Source of the DNA: Aselliscus stoliczkanus
Lineage: Eukaryota > Chordata > Mammalia > Chiroptera > Hipposideridae
Direction of reading: 5' to 3'
Assembly (NCBI GenBank): GCA_033961575.1
Contig: CM066728.1
Span: forward strand, 178,489,678 to 178,553,677
DNA: 64,000 nt
Below, piece after piece: positions 1-11,229 of the stretch (the stretch's first letter is position 1; each line of letters starts with the position of its first letter). The notes beneath the pieces were generated by a model, which saw only the letters and a program-made list of their open reading frames with translations, searched no databases and was not told where the DNA came from. The position numbers and the translations under genes are program-made.

Positions 1-360
1 TCTCATTCACCCTTCAGGTTCCAGACACCAAATAACTTCCTTTAGAGAGCATTTCTTCACCTTCCACATCCAAGATAAATATCCTTCTATAACCCTTGTA
101 TGACTTCTTGTATGATAGCACATATCATATCGTATTATAACTGCTGGCATCGTGCTTGAATAAATCATTTGTATTTAATTCGTGCTTAATTGAATAACAT
201 ACACTGAATAACATTTTATACTTTCATTATTTTAGAAATCAAGTCAGTTTAACCTGTCATCCATCGCCTCACAAATTAGCCCTAAATCTATTTTAGTTTT
301 TCAAAATTTCATTCTGTAGCTCAATGGTCCTTAACAAAGAATAAATAAATATAGAAAAAG
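1..360. other. AT-rich unique sequence, nothing recognised
   Basis: No open frame of note, no RNA gene and no repeat that I recognise on either strand. It leads into an L1 tail. Confidence 0.5.
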
Positions 361-476
361 GGTGACCAGCACACAATGCAACATATAGGAGATGTACTGC
401 AGAATTGTATATTTGAAACCTATACAATTTTACTAACAAATGTTACCCCAGTAAATTTAATAAAAACTAAAAGATA
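361..476 (+). mobile_element. L1 3'UTR tail fragment (sense)
   Basis: About 115 bases match the terminal 3'UTR of bat-type L1: a run reading GATGTACTGCAGAATTGTAT, then TTGAAACCTATACAATTTTA, then a C-rich AATAAA-like stretch ending in TTTAATAAAAACTAAAAG. The same sequence occurs in antisense at 5350 and 14985. Only the extreme 3' end remains, which is what strong 5' truncation during reverse transcription leaves. There is no coding content. Confidence 0.8.
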
Positions 477-1599
477 AAGATATACTAAATACAGAGAGGG
501 AGAAAGAGCTGAACTAAGTGTCATGAAAGCAAAGTATTATGTTGAATGAAAAAAAAAATCTATATGTACTAAGGGATTATGTAGGCAAAGTATGCACTTG
601 GTTGATGTCCATTTTGGTTCAGTTAATTTATGGGGCATAAAACCATATGATGCTGTGTTCTTTCTATACTAAACTCTTTAGTGTGAAATACACATTGTAT
701 GACAGAATAATGAATTAGGTAAAATTCCACGCTGCCACCCTTTCCTCCTTGCTGCCCAAGCCCAATCTTACTCCCATTCCCATCATTCCTGTGAAAGTCT
801 TCTTACTCCATATCTGTACATAAGGCTAGTGCCCAATTCAAAGAAGAGAGAAGAAAAGGGAGGCACAGGCCCAATGAAATTGTAAGCTAATTACAATTTG
901 GAAAACAATTAGGATTTTTTTGATCTTCATTTGTATAATTTTTATAACTGTTTAGGCAGTGTATAGATCGTTCGCTGTAACCCTTATGACAATTCATGTT
1001 GGTTGAGTAAGTTTCAGACGCAATTCATAAATATCACCTCAAATGTTAGTAACCTATTAGGGCTATGGAGATGTCAAAGAAGAATCAGAATAGTATGGTA
1101 AAATGGACCCAAGGAGGGGCCGTTCATTTTTGTAGCTTACCTCTCTTTAACGTAGATATTTATATTAGCAAATACCATCACTTTTTGCTTATTAAATAAT
1201 TTTTATATACTTCAAGCTTTTAGCCTTTACCTTTTAACTTAGAAAAACCTGACTGTGGCTTAGTAAGCTATTTTATGGAGTGAGGAGGTGGCAAACGAGG
1301 CTAGTCCTGCCCAACTATCCTATTTACCAAGTGGTTGTGCATGTTTGGAGAAACTGATAACCTTTGAAAATGTGCATACTGATTGTTTTTTTGAACCTTC
1401 ATTTGCTTTAAGTTAAAATATTTAAAATATTCTCGAGCTTCAACATACAAAATGTCTGGGACTGAGAAAGACTGAGCCTTAAGGAAGGAGCTACTGTGTT
1501 TTGGGATTTTTCTGCGCCCAGTGTTGCATCCAATATCAACTGAGAATCAACATCACTTGCTATCCTGAGTTTAAAGGGAACTAGACTCAAGGAAGCTTC
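477..1599. other. unique non-coding stretch
   Basis: AT-rich sequence with short A runs and no recognisable repeat or exon. A 64-codon minus-strand frame near 1408-1602 shows no domain and looks like chance. Confidence 0.45.
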
Positions 1600-1612
1600 C
1601 ATCCCACACTTC

Positions 1613-1772
1613 GTTTTTTTGTTGTTGTTGTTTTTTTAACTGAGCCATCCTGCCACCTGTTGGCAGCTCAAAGGCAGCTCAGCTCACACCGGAAATCAAA
1701 CCGGCGACCTTGTTGCTCAGAGCTCGCAGGCTTGAGTGAGCTCTTAACCAACTGAGTCACTTGGCCGGCACT
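1613..1772 (-). mobile_element. VES-like tRNA-derived SINE, short form
   Basis: Read on the minus strand, it begins with GCCGGCCAAGTGACTCAGTT (tRNA-like head with an A-box), has a B-box-like stretch, and ends in an A-rich tail seen here as a T-rich run at 1613-1638. It is flanked by a perfect 13-base target-site duplication, CATCCCACACTTC, at 1600-1612 and 1773-1785. The body between the B-box and the tail is short, so this is a truncated or minimal form of the family. Transcription would be by RNA polymerase III from the internal promoter. Confidence 0.9.
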
Positions 1773-1951
1773 CATCCCACACTTCTGATCTCTCAACTTC
1801 TCCCTACCAACAAGCCCTAACATATCAATACTTTCTATAATGTGGCCACTGGAGCACAGACAATAAGCTACACTTCCAGTTTAATGGAAGTAAGCATAAT
1901 TCTCAGTAGAATGAACAACATTTTTCATTCTTTTTCCAAAACATGTTTCTT

Positions 1952-2502
1952 GGGGCCGGCTGACTGGCTCAATTGGTTAAGAACATGAGCTCTGGGGCCG
2001 ACCGAGTGGCTCAGTTGGTTAAGAGCTTGCTCAAGAGTGTGAGCTGAGCTCTGAGCAACGGCGGTTCGATGCCAGCCCGGGCTGAGTTCCCGGTGAGCTG
2101 CCAACTGGTGGCAGGATGGCTCAGCCAAAAAAAAAAAAAAAAAGGGACATGAGCTCTGAACAACTGGGTCACTGGTTCAATTCCCACATGGGCCAGTGAG
2201 CTGCGACCGAGCTGAGCTGCCACTGAACTGCCAACAGGTGGCAGGATGGCTCAGCTGGTGAGAGCACATGCTCCTAACAACAAGGTTGCCGATTCGACTC
2301 CCACACTGTGACCGTGGGCTACGCCCACCCACAACTAAGATTGAACATGGCACCTTGAGCTGAGCGGCCACAAGCTGCCAATAGTGACTGGACTTGGAGC
2401 TGAACGAGCTGCGACCTCCACAGGTAAGACTGAAAGACAACAACTTGGCTGTTCCCCTTCCTCAATTCCCCAGTAAAATCTTACGAAAACAAACAAACAA
2501 AC
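1952..2502 (+). mobile_element. VES-like SINE (composite), interrupted by a second SINE
   Basis: The head GGGGCCGGCTGACTGGCTCA starts at 1952. After an inner insertion (1995-2146) the element resumes with GTTCAATTCCCACATGGGCC, then shows a second tRNA-like unit from about 2242 (GGCTCAGCTGGTGAGAGCAC, then GGTTGCCGATTCGACTCCCA). The VES-type body follows, with ACTGAAAGACAACAACTTGG and a tail ending TTCCCCAGTAAAATC plus (CAAA)n. A perfect 14-base duplication, AAAACATGTTTCTT, flanks it at 1938-1951 and 2503-2516. Two tRNA-like units in one insertion mean that the element was a dimer or formed by template switching. Confidence 0.9.
1995..2146 (+). mobile_element. VES-like SINE nested inside the 1952-2502 SINE
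   Basis: It starts GGGGCCGACCGAGTGGCTCA, carries a B-box-like GGCGGTTCGATGCC, and ends GGCAGGATGGCTCAGCC followed by 17 A and GGG. The 12-base duplication ACATGAGCTCTG at 1983-1994 and 2147-2158 is sequence of the outer SINE, which proves that this copy inserted later. It is the same short form as the copy at 1613-1772. Confidence 0.9.
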
Positions 2503-2516
2503 AAAACATGTTTCTT

Positions 2517-4730
2517 CTTTAATATGTGCATCAGCTGGACAGATGGGTTTGTAGGTCTTATGGATTTTAGTACACTTTTAGGAAATTCTCCTCCATAAAG
2601 ATTTTCAAAGAATGTTTCTCCCCCTTTCATTTTTCATATTTGATCCTAAGCTTTATTTCTTTGCCCTCCTTCTTCCTTTCCCTTCCTCTCCCCTTTATAT
2701 GTTAATATCTAAAAATGAGGTTTCCTGCTCCTCGATCTGAACCCCAGCAGTGATCAATGAAGTGAGTATCAATTACAAGCACTCATCCAGCAGGAGCCAG
2801 TTTGCTTTAAAATCAACCTCCCTTGGTAAACCAAGAGAATATATAATCCTGATTGATTACTCCCAGAGAATATATTTGTGTCACTGACAGTCAGTGCAAT
2901 TGAACTAAAATTGTTCTTAATTCTAAATCCCCCCCATGGATTTTTGCCTTCTCACATGTCTATGCCACAGGTAAACAGTTTGGGTAAAGAATGAGGAGAT
3001 GAAAGGTTATTTCAAAGCTTTGTACAGTAGTGAATAGGTAACACCATCTGAGATCCTTAAGCTTCTTAGAATTTGTCTTGGAAGATGTAATAAACTGTAA
3101 TGCATTGGATTTGGCCTTGTGCATTTACACTTGAAAAAAAATTCCATTTATTGAGTCCTTGAATCTAATGCAGGTACTCTAAGCTCAGTCTATTATTAAA
3201 CCAGCTTTACCTCTGAGGAGTATGAAAAGTGTGGATGCTCTTGGGGAAAGCAAGGTTTGTAATCCCCGGTATGGAAGTCTTTCCGGGGGTCCAGCAGACT
3301 GTCTCTTGCTGCAATCCAACTTTATTTCTTCATCTTTACTACAGAGCACTAAATCATCAATTTTTCTCTGGAATTATTTCATTTATTTCAAGGAAACATT
3401 GAATAACAGTTTTAAAGAGCATCTCTGCAACCTATTGTAGAACCCACTCTCTTTGTCATGAGAATGGAAAATGTTTTAATTACTAAAATTTAGGATTTTT
3501 CCTCAAACTACTGAAGTTCTTTTATTGAACTAAAATATCTTAAAATATCTTAGGTTGTAATGATTTCTTTTTCATTTTTCCCTGCATCCTTCTCATAAAA
3601 ACTCTTTAGACCCTCAGAGAAGTAATCTAACTTTTCCTGGCTTTTACTGTTTTATAGCATTTTAATTATTTCCATTAACATCTTCTAGACCATGTCTGTA
3701 CATGTCTTTTAAATTTGGAACCTTTGAAGTGCAAGACATACATGTGAGATCCACAGATAGATTTTCTTGATGGTAATGATAGAATAAACTTCAGAATTTG
3801 ACATGGAGGGGACCGATGCTGAGAACTCAGGATAATGAGGAATGGGGAATTGTTGAACCTCAGTCTTCCCTTTGGCCATTAAGACTAATTCAGGAGTAAC
3901 AAGGTAAAATCCAGGGAAGGTATAAGTGGATTCACAAAGCTGAGTAAGTGAGCAATAGTGAAGTAGGGGTGGGAACTACACCAATGGCAGCAGGGGCCAA
4001 GTCTGAGCACACCACATACTTGAAAACTAACGTCCAATACTTGATCTGAGTTCAGAACCCAGGGGGTTCAGGAGGAAGCTAAGCAGGGGAGTTTGGAAGC
4101 TCTCTAGTCATCCTGATTGGGCTGTTTAGGCAGAGATGTCCTCTGGAAGACCTCCTTTGAAGGCCTGGTGAACATACCTCCAATAAGCTCAAAGGCATGG
4201 TTCTGGCTTCTGATAGACATGAGGAGAGTGGCCAGGTGACTCAGACCTTCATCTCCCATCCCTCGAGATTTAGTCTGATCATCTGAAGACAATGCTGTCT
4301 GTATCTTCCTCTCATACAACTTCACCCCGACCTAGTTCTCCATATGGATCCATGTCTCTGTCAAGAGTATTCACAGGTCAGATGGCATATTGGCCACAAT
4401 TTAAATAAGGAGGACACACAAATGAATGAACGTGCATCTCAGAGATGAGAGAAGCCACTTCCATACTGGATGTGTGCAGAATTGTCCCCTTACTATCTAA
4501 ACCCAAGTGGCAAATGAGACCTCAAATCAGTGATGAGGAAAAAAGCAAGGAGACCCATCCAATTACATGTCCAAGAGATCTCAGACCACTTGGGCAGTTA
4601 GGCTGGGCTCACTTTGCTCCTATTATAGCTGTCTTGTCCTGCCTCATTCCTGCATCCACCCAGCTTCCAGTCCCCTTCAGTTCATATCTCCTCTTTGGCT
4701 CTTTAAGACTACATGTCCACTAGCCTTCTG
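2517..4730. other. unique non-coding stretch
   Basis: No repeat that I can name and no convincing exon. The open frames at 3222-3440 (+) and 4104-4325 (-) have no domain or homology that I recognise. A pyrimidine-rich patch lies at about 2660-2700. Confidence 0.4.
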
Positions 4731-4734
4731 CTGC

Positions 4735-4880
4735 TTATTTATTTGATCTAACTTAACCAACACATCTGTAATCATTAGTATGTGCCATATACTGGTCTAA
4801 GCACTTTATGAATGTGAACTCCTACAAGTAAAGAGGCTCTCCCATCATTACCCCACTTTATTCATGAGTTCGTCCTAACT
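4735..4880 (-). mobile_element. MIR SINE fragment
   Basis: In antisense it carries the MIR 3' and core pattern: TGTGCCATATACTGGTCTAA, GCACTTTATGAATGTGAACTC and ACCCCACTTTATTCATGAG. It is an ancient, strongly diverged copy. Confidence 0.55.
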
Positions 4881-5024
4881 TGTGGTTTTTCACATTCCTG
4901 GACATTGTGTATGGCCAGCCCACAGGGGACCCAGTGTCAGCATTATCAGTACTCTATGAATGCCTCTCCTAGAGCAGGGTTGGACAGTGACTGTTGTCTG
5001 GCAGCAAATGAGCTTGAGCTTTTG

Positions 5025-5235
5025 GAGCTGGGTAGTTTATGTTTGCATTCCAGTTCTGCCACTTCCTGGCCAAGTGACTCGAGGCAAGTTAGAATTTTCT
5101 CATCTGTATAATGGGAACCACATCTACATTGGAGGATTACTGAGGGGCGGTGGGGTTTGGTTAGAGGTCACATAGGGAAACTCTAACAGAGTGCCTGGAA
5201 CAGATAGGATTTAGGAAATAATAGCTACTGTCATT
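5025..5235 (+). mobile_element. MIR SINE
   Basis: Sense MIR pattern: GCATTCCAGTTCTGCCACTT, CCTGGCCAAGTGACTCGAGG, TCTCATCTGTATAATGGGAA and a 3' end AGAGTGCCTGGAACAGATAGG. Most of the element is present. It has the divergence expected of a pan-mammalian relic. Confidence 0.8.
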
Positions 5236-5349
5236 CCCTCTGATTCCCGTACAAGTCTAGAGAAAGTCCTGCTTGATTAAATTGCACCCAGTAGAAACTT
5301 TAGAAGTGAAAGTTCCTTTAGATTTTGGCCAGTGGATTCTGTACTTTTT

Positions 5350-6023
5350 TATTATTATTAAAGTTTGTTGGGTTAACAATGGTTAGTAAATTTACATATG
5401 TTTCAAGTGTACAATTCTGTAACACATCATCTATATATTGCATTGTGTGTTCACCACCTAGAGTCAGTTCTCCTTCAATCACCATATATTTGATTCCCTT
5501 CACCCTCATCTACCACCCTCCCCTCCCTTACCTTCTGGTAACACTAAACTATTGTCTATGACTATGATTTTTCATTTCTCTATTTGTTTGTCTTGTTCCT
5601 TTGTTGCTTGCAGTTTTATATCCTATATATCAGTGAAGTCATGTGGTTCTCAACTTTTTCTGTTGGACTTATTTCACTTAGCTTAATAACCTCAAGATCC
5701 ATCCATGTTGTTGCAAATGGCACTATTTCATCTTTTCTTATGGCAGAATAGTATTCCATTGTGTATATATACCACATCTTCTTTATCCAGTTATCTGTCA
5801 AAGGACTCCTTGACTGATTTCATGTCTTGGCCACCGTAAATAAAGCTGCAATGAGCACTGGAGCACATATATCTTTATGGATAAATATTTTCAGATTTGG
5901 GGGGTATATACCCAGGAGAGGGATTGCTGGGTCATATGGTAATTCTGTTTTTAATTTTTTGAAGAACCTCCACACTGCTTTTCATAGCGGCTGCACCAAT
6001 CTGAATTCCCACCAACTGGGTAT
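5350..6023 (-). mobile_element. 5'-truncated L1 (3'UTR plus ORF2 C-terminus)
   Basis: Antisense L1. The 3'UTR lies at 5350-5600 and the ORF2 C-terminal part at about 5616-6023, where the minus strand encodes MTDNWIKKMWYIYTMEYYSA and VPFATTWMDL, typical of the ORF2 carboxyl end. A 15-base duplication of GATTCTGTACTTTTT (5335-5349; two mismatches at 6024-6038) brackets it. The copy is 5'-truncated and cannot move. The same L1 type appears at 14985-15795. Confidence 0.9.
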
Positions 6024-6034
6024 GATTCTCGACT

Positions 6035-6165
6035 TTTTGAATGAGGAGACTGAAGTCCAGAAAGCTTTAGATTGTCTTCAAGCCATCTAGTTATTTAGGG
6101 AACAGGAAAAGAACTGAGGCCCCCTGACTCCTACCTGAGTCTCTTAACCACCACCACCACACCCT
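6035..6165 (-). mobile_element. MIR fragment
   Basis: Antisense MIR core: TGAGGAGACTGAAGTCCAGA, then a degraded CTAGTTATTTAGGGAACAGG and TGACTCCTACCTGAGTCTCTT. Its left edge is set by the L1 insertion. Confidence 0.6.
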
Positions 6166-7635
6166 GCTTACTGCCGAGGTCCTTAAGGGGCTCAACCTAC
6201 TGCTGACAGAGCCCTAGACTGGAGATGATCTCTCAGAATACAAGGGGCCCAGCATGTTCCTCTGCTCCCATTCTTTTTCCAGTAGAGCAACCTTTTCCCT
6301 CAGCTCTCTCCCTTCGGGTTTGTAGAACAAGAAAGCTATTGTTCAGAGCCCCTGCTGCAGCAGCCTGATTTTCAGCACCAGGGGTGTTTTTTGATGTCGT
6401 TCTTCCGAGCTTTGTACAGGGTCATCTTCTTTGAAACAGAAACATGACCCAGCCTCTTCTGTCTTTCCCCACCAGCCTCTTTTCTAGGGCAATAGGGTAC
6501 ATTCGCTAGAACATATTACGTTAGCTTAGGTCACATTTATGTAGGCATTGAAATTTCCTTCTTAGCAATAAGAAAATATCCTGGGTGTGGGGCTGATGTT
6601 GAACTATTTGATGTCTCTGGTAGCAGGAATTTGGTCACAGTAATATTGTTACCATATGGATGGGAGCGTAGCTATTGAAAACTGGGATGAGAATTCCAGG
6701 GCATTTGACTGGGACCACCAAGATGATGAATGACATATTTGATTCCAAGGAACTAAAGCGAAGAAGAATTTCACATTTTAAATTGGAGTATCATGTCAAA
6801 ATGAAAACCTTATTATAAATAAAAGTCCATCTATGCATAGGAACAAAACCTCTGTAGCTCTGGGAAGGATCTGCATGACACTGACACAGTTAGAATGTTT
6901 CAGAATTATTTTTTAAAAAAAGCAATGAATCAGCATAGCTGTCACCAGCATTTGTTCTTGTCTTCCTCTTTAATGTAACACTGTTCTTTTTCCTTCCCTA
7001 AATGAAAATCGGTTGGCCCTTCCTTGAAGTATTGAACTATTTGGAGGTTTTCAGGCCTTTTTTCATGATACTTATCACTGGGGGCCACTGATTGGTGAGC
7101 TGGACCCATCATACTCTGAGTAGCTTTTTGTTTCAAGCCCTGCTTTGTTTTAAGTTAGGTGTTGAATGCAGCATCAAAGGTAGGCGAGCAGACATTCAGA
7201 GGCAGATGTGGGCACATTCCCAAAAGCTCAGTGCCAAGGGCCCTGTGTTTCTTAACAGAGGTGACCTGGAAAGACTCCAAAAACAAGATGAAAAATACGA
7301 AGTTGAATTTAGTTAAAGGGAAGGAGAAAGGAAAGCATTGAAAGCTTGAATCCCGTTAACTTGAAAAGTTGAGTTCTGGCCTTTTAAAAGCTTCCTTCCA
7401 AAACAGACCTGTGTTAGTTTAATCTCTGGCCAATTGTAGATTTAAATTGAGCTTCTCACACTTATTAATCTTTTTAGGAGTGAAAATGGCCATTGTTGCT
7501 AATAGAGAACGGATTTAGTATTTTCTGTTTATAATGGGCTTTTACTTACTTGGATGGTTAAAACAGAGGCCACTGTAATTATTTTATTAATGGGTCCCTA
7601 GCCAAACAGACTGGGAGTGGGGCACCGTGATGAGG
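6166..7635. other. unique non-coding stretch
   Basis: Moderately GC-richer at 6170-6500, then AT-rich. The frames at 6942-7136 (-) and 7092-7316 (+) overlap on opposite strands and have no recognisable domain. I see no gene here. Confidence 0.4.
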
Positions 7636-7639
7636 GCCA

Positions 7640-7815
7640 GCACAGAGTCAGTGAGGCCTGAACACAGCTTCCAGCACTGCCATTGGGAGCTTAGGATAGC
7701 GGGCAAGTTGCTTCATATCTCTGAACAAATCTCTAAAATGGGAATGTTTTTGTGACATGTAAGTGAGCAAATGAATGTAAAGTATAATGCTTGCTATATA
7801 GTAAATAAATTCTAT
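7640..7815 (+). mobile_element. MIR-like SINE, degraded
   Basis: Diverged sense pattern: CTTCCAGCACTGCCATTGGG, GGGCAAGTTGCTTCATATCT, TCTCTAAAATGGGAATG and a 3' end TATAATGCTTGCTATATAGTA. Confidence 0.6.
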
Positions 7816-8027
7816 AGTTCATGGACACATTAAATTACCTATCTTTAGAAAGATTTGGAAGTAGTATCAAGTTCCACTGCGTACTTTACCCATGAGAAAG
7901 CTGAGATACAGTAGGCTGCCTCATTGGTATCATGTGGCCCATAAATTACAGAGCCAAAGTGAGAACTCAGGTCTGTCTTCTCTTCCATTGAAGTTACTCT
8001 CTATAAATATATAAGGCTATTTTAAAT

Positions 8028-8102
8028 TTAATTACCATAAAATAATTGTTTTATAGCTATCGGCTATTTTTAATTACTATAAAATAATTATTTTATAGCC
8101 AT
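8028..8102. repeat. two-copy 33-bp AT-rich tandem repeat with a perfect palindrome
   Basis: Unit 1 (8028-8060) and unit 2 (8070-8102) are both 33 bases and differ at three positions. Within unit 2, bases 8077-8098 form a perfect 22-bp palindrome (half-site CTATAAAATAA). In unit 1 one base breaks the symmetry. A related CTATAAAATAATAGCC follows near 8142-8160. The function is unknown. It could be a cruciform-prone microrepeat or the remains of a TIR element. Confidence 0.75.
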
Positions 8103-8159
8103 ATAAAATATGCAGCAGCATACCTATATATACTATAACAGCTCTATAAAATAATAGCC

Positions 8160-8410
8160 ATTTTATTAAGCACGTATTGTTTGCCAGTCATTCTATTAAA
8201 TCTTTACATATATTATCACATTCAATCTGCATAATGACCTTATGAGGTAAATACTACCATTGCACCTATTTTCCACAGTTAAGGAAAGCTAAGCACAGAG
8301 AATTTCAATAATCGGCCAAAGTCCTATATTTGCCGGTGGTAGAGGCAGGGTTTGAATGCAGGAAGTCTGTCTTGGGAGTCAGTCTCCTCAACCACCGGTG
8401 ATTGCTCTTA
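8160..8410 (-). mobile_element. MIR SINE
   Basis: Well-preserved antisense copy: TTATTAAGCACGTATTGTTT, TTACATATATTATCACATTC, CCTATTTTCCACAGTTAAGG, GGGTTTGAATGCAGGAAGTC and CTCCTCAACCACCGG. It is nearly full length. Confidence 0.85.
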
Positions 8411-8569
8411 GATAATCGTCCTAGGTAAATGAGATGCACATGAATAGTTATCATTCTTCCCTCCAGAAGCAACTTGAAAAATGATGGGACCACATCTCAA
8501 ATGGACAGCCACATCTTGTTCATCTCAACTTTATGGATTCACTGAAATGACTGCCTACAGTGTCTGGGT

Positions 8570-8800
8570 AGCTGTAGCTCACAAGAAAAATCAGAGGTTT
8601 AGGTTTGGAAGCTCTGCATTCAAATCCCATCTCTGTGTGTTTCTAGATGGCTGGACTTGCCTACTCACCCTTGGTTACCTACTTTGTTAAGTGAGAAGGA
8701 TGACCCTCAACCTTCAAGATATTATTACATGAATGTAATACGATACAAATGCAATTACCTGGTGTATCAAGGTCCTTAAAGGAGGCTACTCACTTAGTGG
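8570..8800 (+). mobile_element. possible degraded MIR
   Basis: Weak sense resemblance only: GGAAGCTCTGCATTCAAATCCC, a broken 'CTTGCCTACTCACCCTTGG' segment and 'CTTTGTTAAGTGAGAAGGATG'. Too diverged to be sure. Confidence 0.35.
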
Positions 8801-10093
8801 AAAGTGCGAACAGTGACTATTTGCTACACTTTTCTAGTTTCCTCTACCAGCTTTAGAAAATGAAACTTAGCATTATATTTACCCATTGGATTCTGATTGA
8901 AATACATTCATAATAAAATTCCATTCCTCCTGGGGCACATGCCATACTCTCACTACTGCAGACCATGAGCACTCATTGTGTTGACCTAATGGGGAAAATT
9001 GCTACCTACAACCTTCTTGGTACATTGAGCTCTCAGGAGGATACTGGGCCCAAATTTAGTCTGAGAGAAGCTTGCAAACTTTCTTTGAACATAGAATTCT
9101 GAAGACAAAACAGCACAATGTGGGTGTTAACCTGCAGTAACCTGGGCCCTGGCACAACTAGAAATGGAAAAATACCCCCCAAAGAATTGGAAGAGGGGAA
9201 GCAGATTTGAAAAGAGTTTTTTAAACTAGTGTGGCAAATGGTCCGTCACACACTCTCCTCTCTTAGTTTATTTTGATACATCCCCACCTGGTCCCCAGGT
9301 GTGTAGGAACCACACAGCTCTGCTCATGCTGCTGCTGTGGACCAGACTTGTGCCATGGAAGCTGGGCTGTGCACCTTGGAACAATGGCTTTATTCTTTCA
9401 GGTGCCTGAAGAGAGGTGTGAGTGTAGCGGTTGCTGCTGCTGTGAAGGGCAAGGGAGAAAAGAAAGAAAAAAAAAAGAAAAAGTTTGTAAACTTTGAGGG
9501 ATTGGTTTCAGTGAAAAATATCAGAAAATAGGAAGCTATCCCACTGGGACAATGTGAAGCTTCTCCTGACTTTTTGTCCCGCCAACCTGCACCCCAGCCT
9601 GAAATAAATGTCAAGGTGACTTGGCTGCATATTGAGAATGGAGAGGAGCTGGGAGAAAACTTTTTCCTTCGAAAACCCAGGAGGTTAAGTCTAGAAATAC
9701 AAGACAGTTGCCAGAATGGAAAGTTGGGAGTGTTCTTGATTACGCATATGGATTTGTAGGAATAAAGAAAACTCTGGAGAGTTTGTTTTGGCGTTAATTA
9801 TCTCACACTGAAAGCCATCGTAACAAAATGGTAAATTCTGGAATTTCTACTTTTCCTTCACCTGAAGAGGGTATACGTTTTTACTTTGGCTAGACAGAGA
9901 CCTCACATTATTAGAGACACAAGTGAATTGGAAAGAACGGTTTTCCACCTCACCCTTTTATGGAATTGGCAGGAAAACTTTACTAGTCTCAAGGCAAAAT
10001 GCAGTCTGTGATATTCTCAAATTTTTCTATAAGGAGAAAAGATGGCGAGAACTTCATAGTATTTTGTCTGAGGAGAATTAGCAAAGCACCATA

Positions 10094-10094
<1 letters not shown>
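8801..10094. other. unique stretch with a purine-rich tract
   Basis: No repeat family recognised. A strand-asymmetric purine tract (GAAAAGAAAGAAAAAAAAAAG-like) lies at about 9450-9485. It makes the overlapping lysine-rich open frames there look protein-like, but they lack any domain. Confidence 0.45.

Positions 10095-10129
<35 letters not shown>
10095..10129. repeat. (CA)n microsatellite
   Basis: An uninterrupted run of about 17 CA units, followed by CGTATATATG. Confidence 0.97.
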
Positions 10130-10131
<2 letters not shown>

Positions 10132-10460
10132 ATATATGCGAAATTAAATTTCTTATATGTGACTTTTAGCAATGGAGAAATAAGTTGTATCTCACATCCA
10201 TGATATAAGACATCTATTTGTAACCTCATTGCCATGAAGTAACCAAAATTGTCAAAAGATATTAAATAATAAGCAGCCTGGCTAAACATAGATTTTCTGG
10301 TTTGAAACAAATGCCTTGTATCTAGATTAATAAGGTGACGCAAGATGCTACATCATATGGTAGAAGATTTAACATAGGTCATGTTCCTTGGGAAAAGAGA
10401 AAAATAACTTTCAAGATGAAAGATTAAAAAAAAAAAGTCTGTGTGTGGTCCAAACCTTAC

Positions 10461-10482
10461 TGATTGATTGATTGATTGATTT
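10461..10482. repeat. (TGAT)5 microsatellite
   Basis: Five TGAT units followed by TT. Confidence 0.9.
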
Positions 10483-11229
10483 AACAGTTTGCCAAAGGTG
10501 TTTCAGCGGCATGGTGACAGTTTTCTTAAAATTGTAATGATTCACTTGCAAGGTATGATTAGACATATTTTTGACCAGATGAGAAATATATAAATAAGAA
10601 CTCTTTCTTATCGTTAGTATTTGAATTTAAGAGCATTGGGAAATGTGATGAGAGAAGGTACACTTAGCAATGCCTGTTCCCCAAGCAGAGGCAAGAGGTT
10701 GTTGCATGAAATAGCATAGACTTTTAAAGCATAATTATAAATACTTAGTAAGGTTAGACCAAAAGGCGAAAAGGTCCGGTTGAAACAGAGGTCAGACCTC
10801 CCAGAGAGCTAAAACTTGACCTTCCTCCTACTCTGCTTCTTCCAGCTCTAGCCTTATAATTGGTGTGCTGGACAAGACTTACTTCGCCTGTTGCTCATGT
10901 GTGCTGATCTTCCTGACACCACATTCTTTGAAGAACCAATGTGGTGTAGGGTAACTTTGTCACAAGAAAGAGAGTTTTGTTTTTTTAAAGAAAGAAATTT
11001 ATCTAAATATCCTTTTATATCTCACTTAGTAGTTAATGGTCATAGGCTATGGTTTCAAATATCAAGAATTACCTACTTGTTCAGTTATAATCATTCTGTA
11101 TTTGCAGTGTCTTCGAGAGCTGTGAAAAATAATGGATGGAATTCTTGTCCTAGCATCTATGTACTTGGCAGGGTTTACCTGTTTTTGTGTTTGTTATTAT
11201 ACAGAACACTTAACATCAGGTCTACCCTC
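10483..11229. other. unique non-coding stretch
   Basis: A 115-codon plus-strand frame at 10891-11238 (starting MLMCADLPDTTFFEEPMWC) is the longest here. It matches no family that I know, has no splice context and runs up to an antisense L1, so I treat it as chance. Confidence 0.4.

Noticed and set aside
9385..9500. Exon-like acceptor (TTTATTCTTTCAGGTGCC) before a lysine-rich frame
   Set aside because: The downstream frame is a purine microsatellite, and no donor or second exon can be paired with it.
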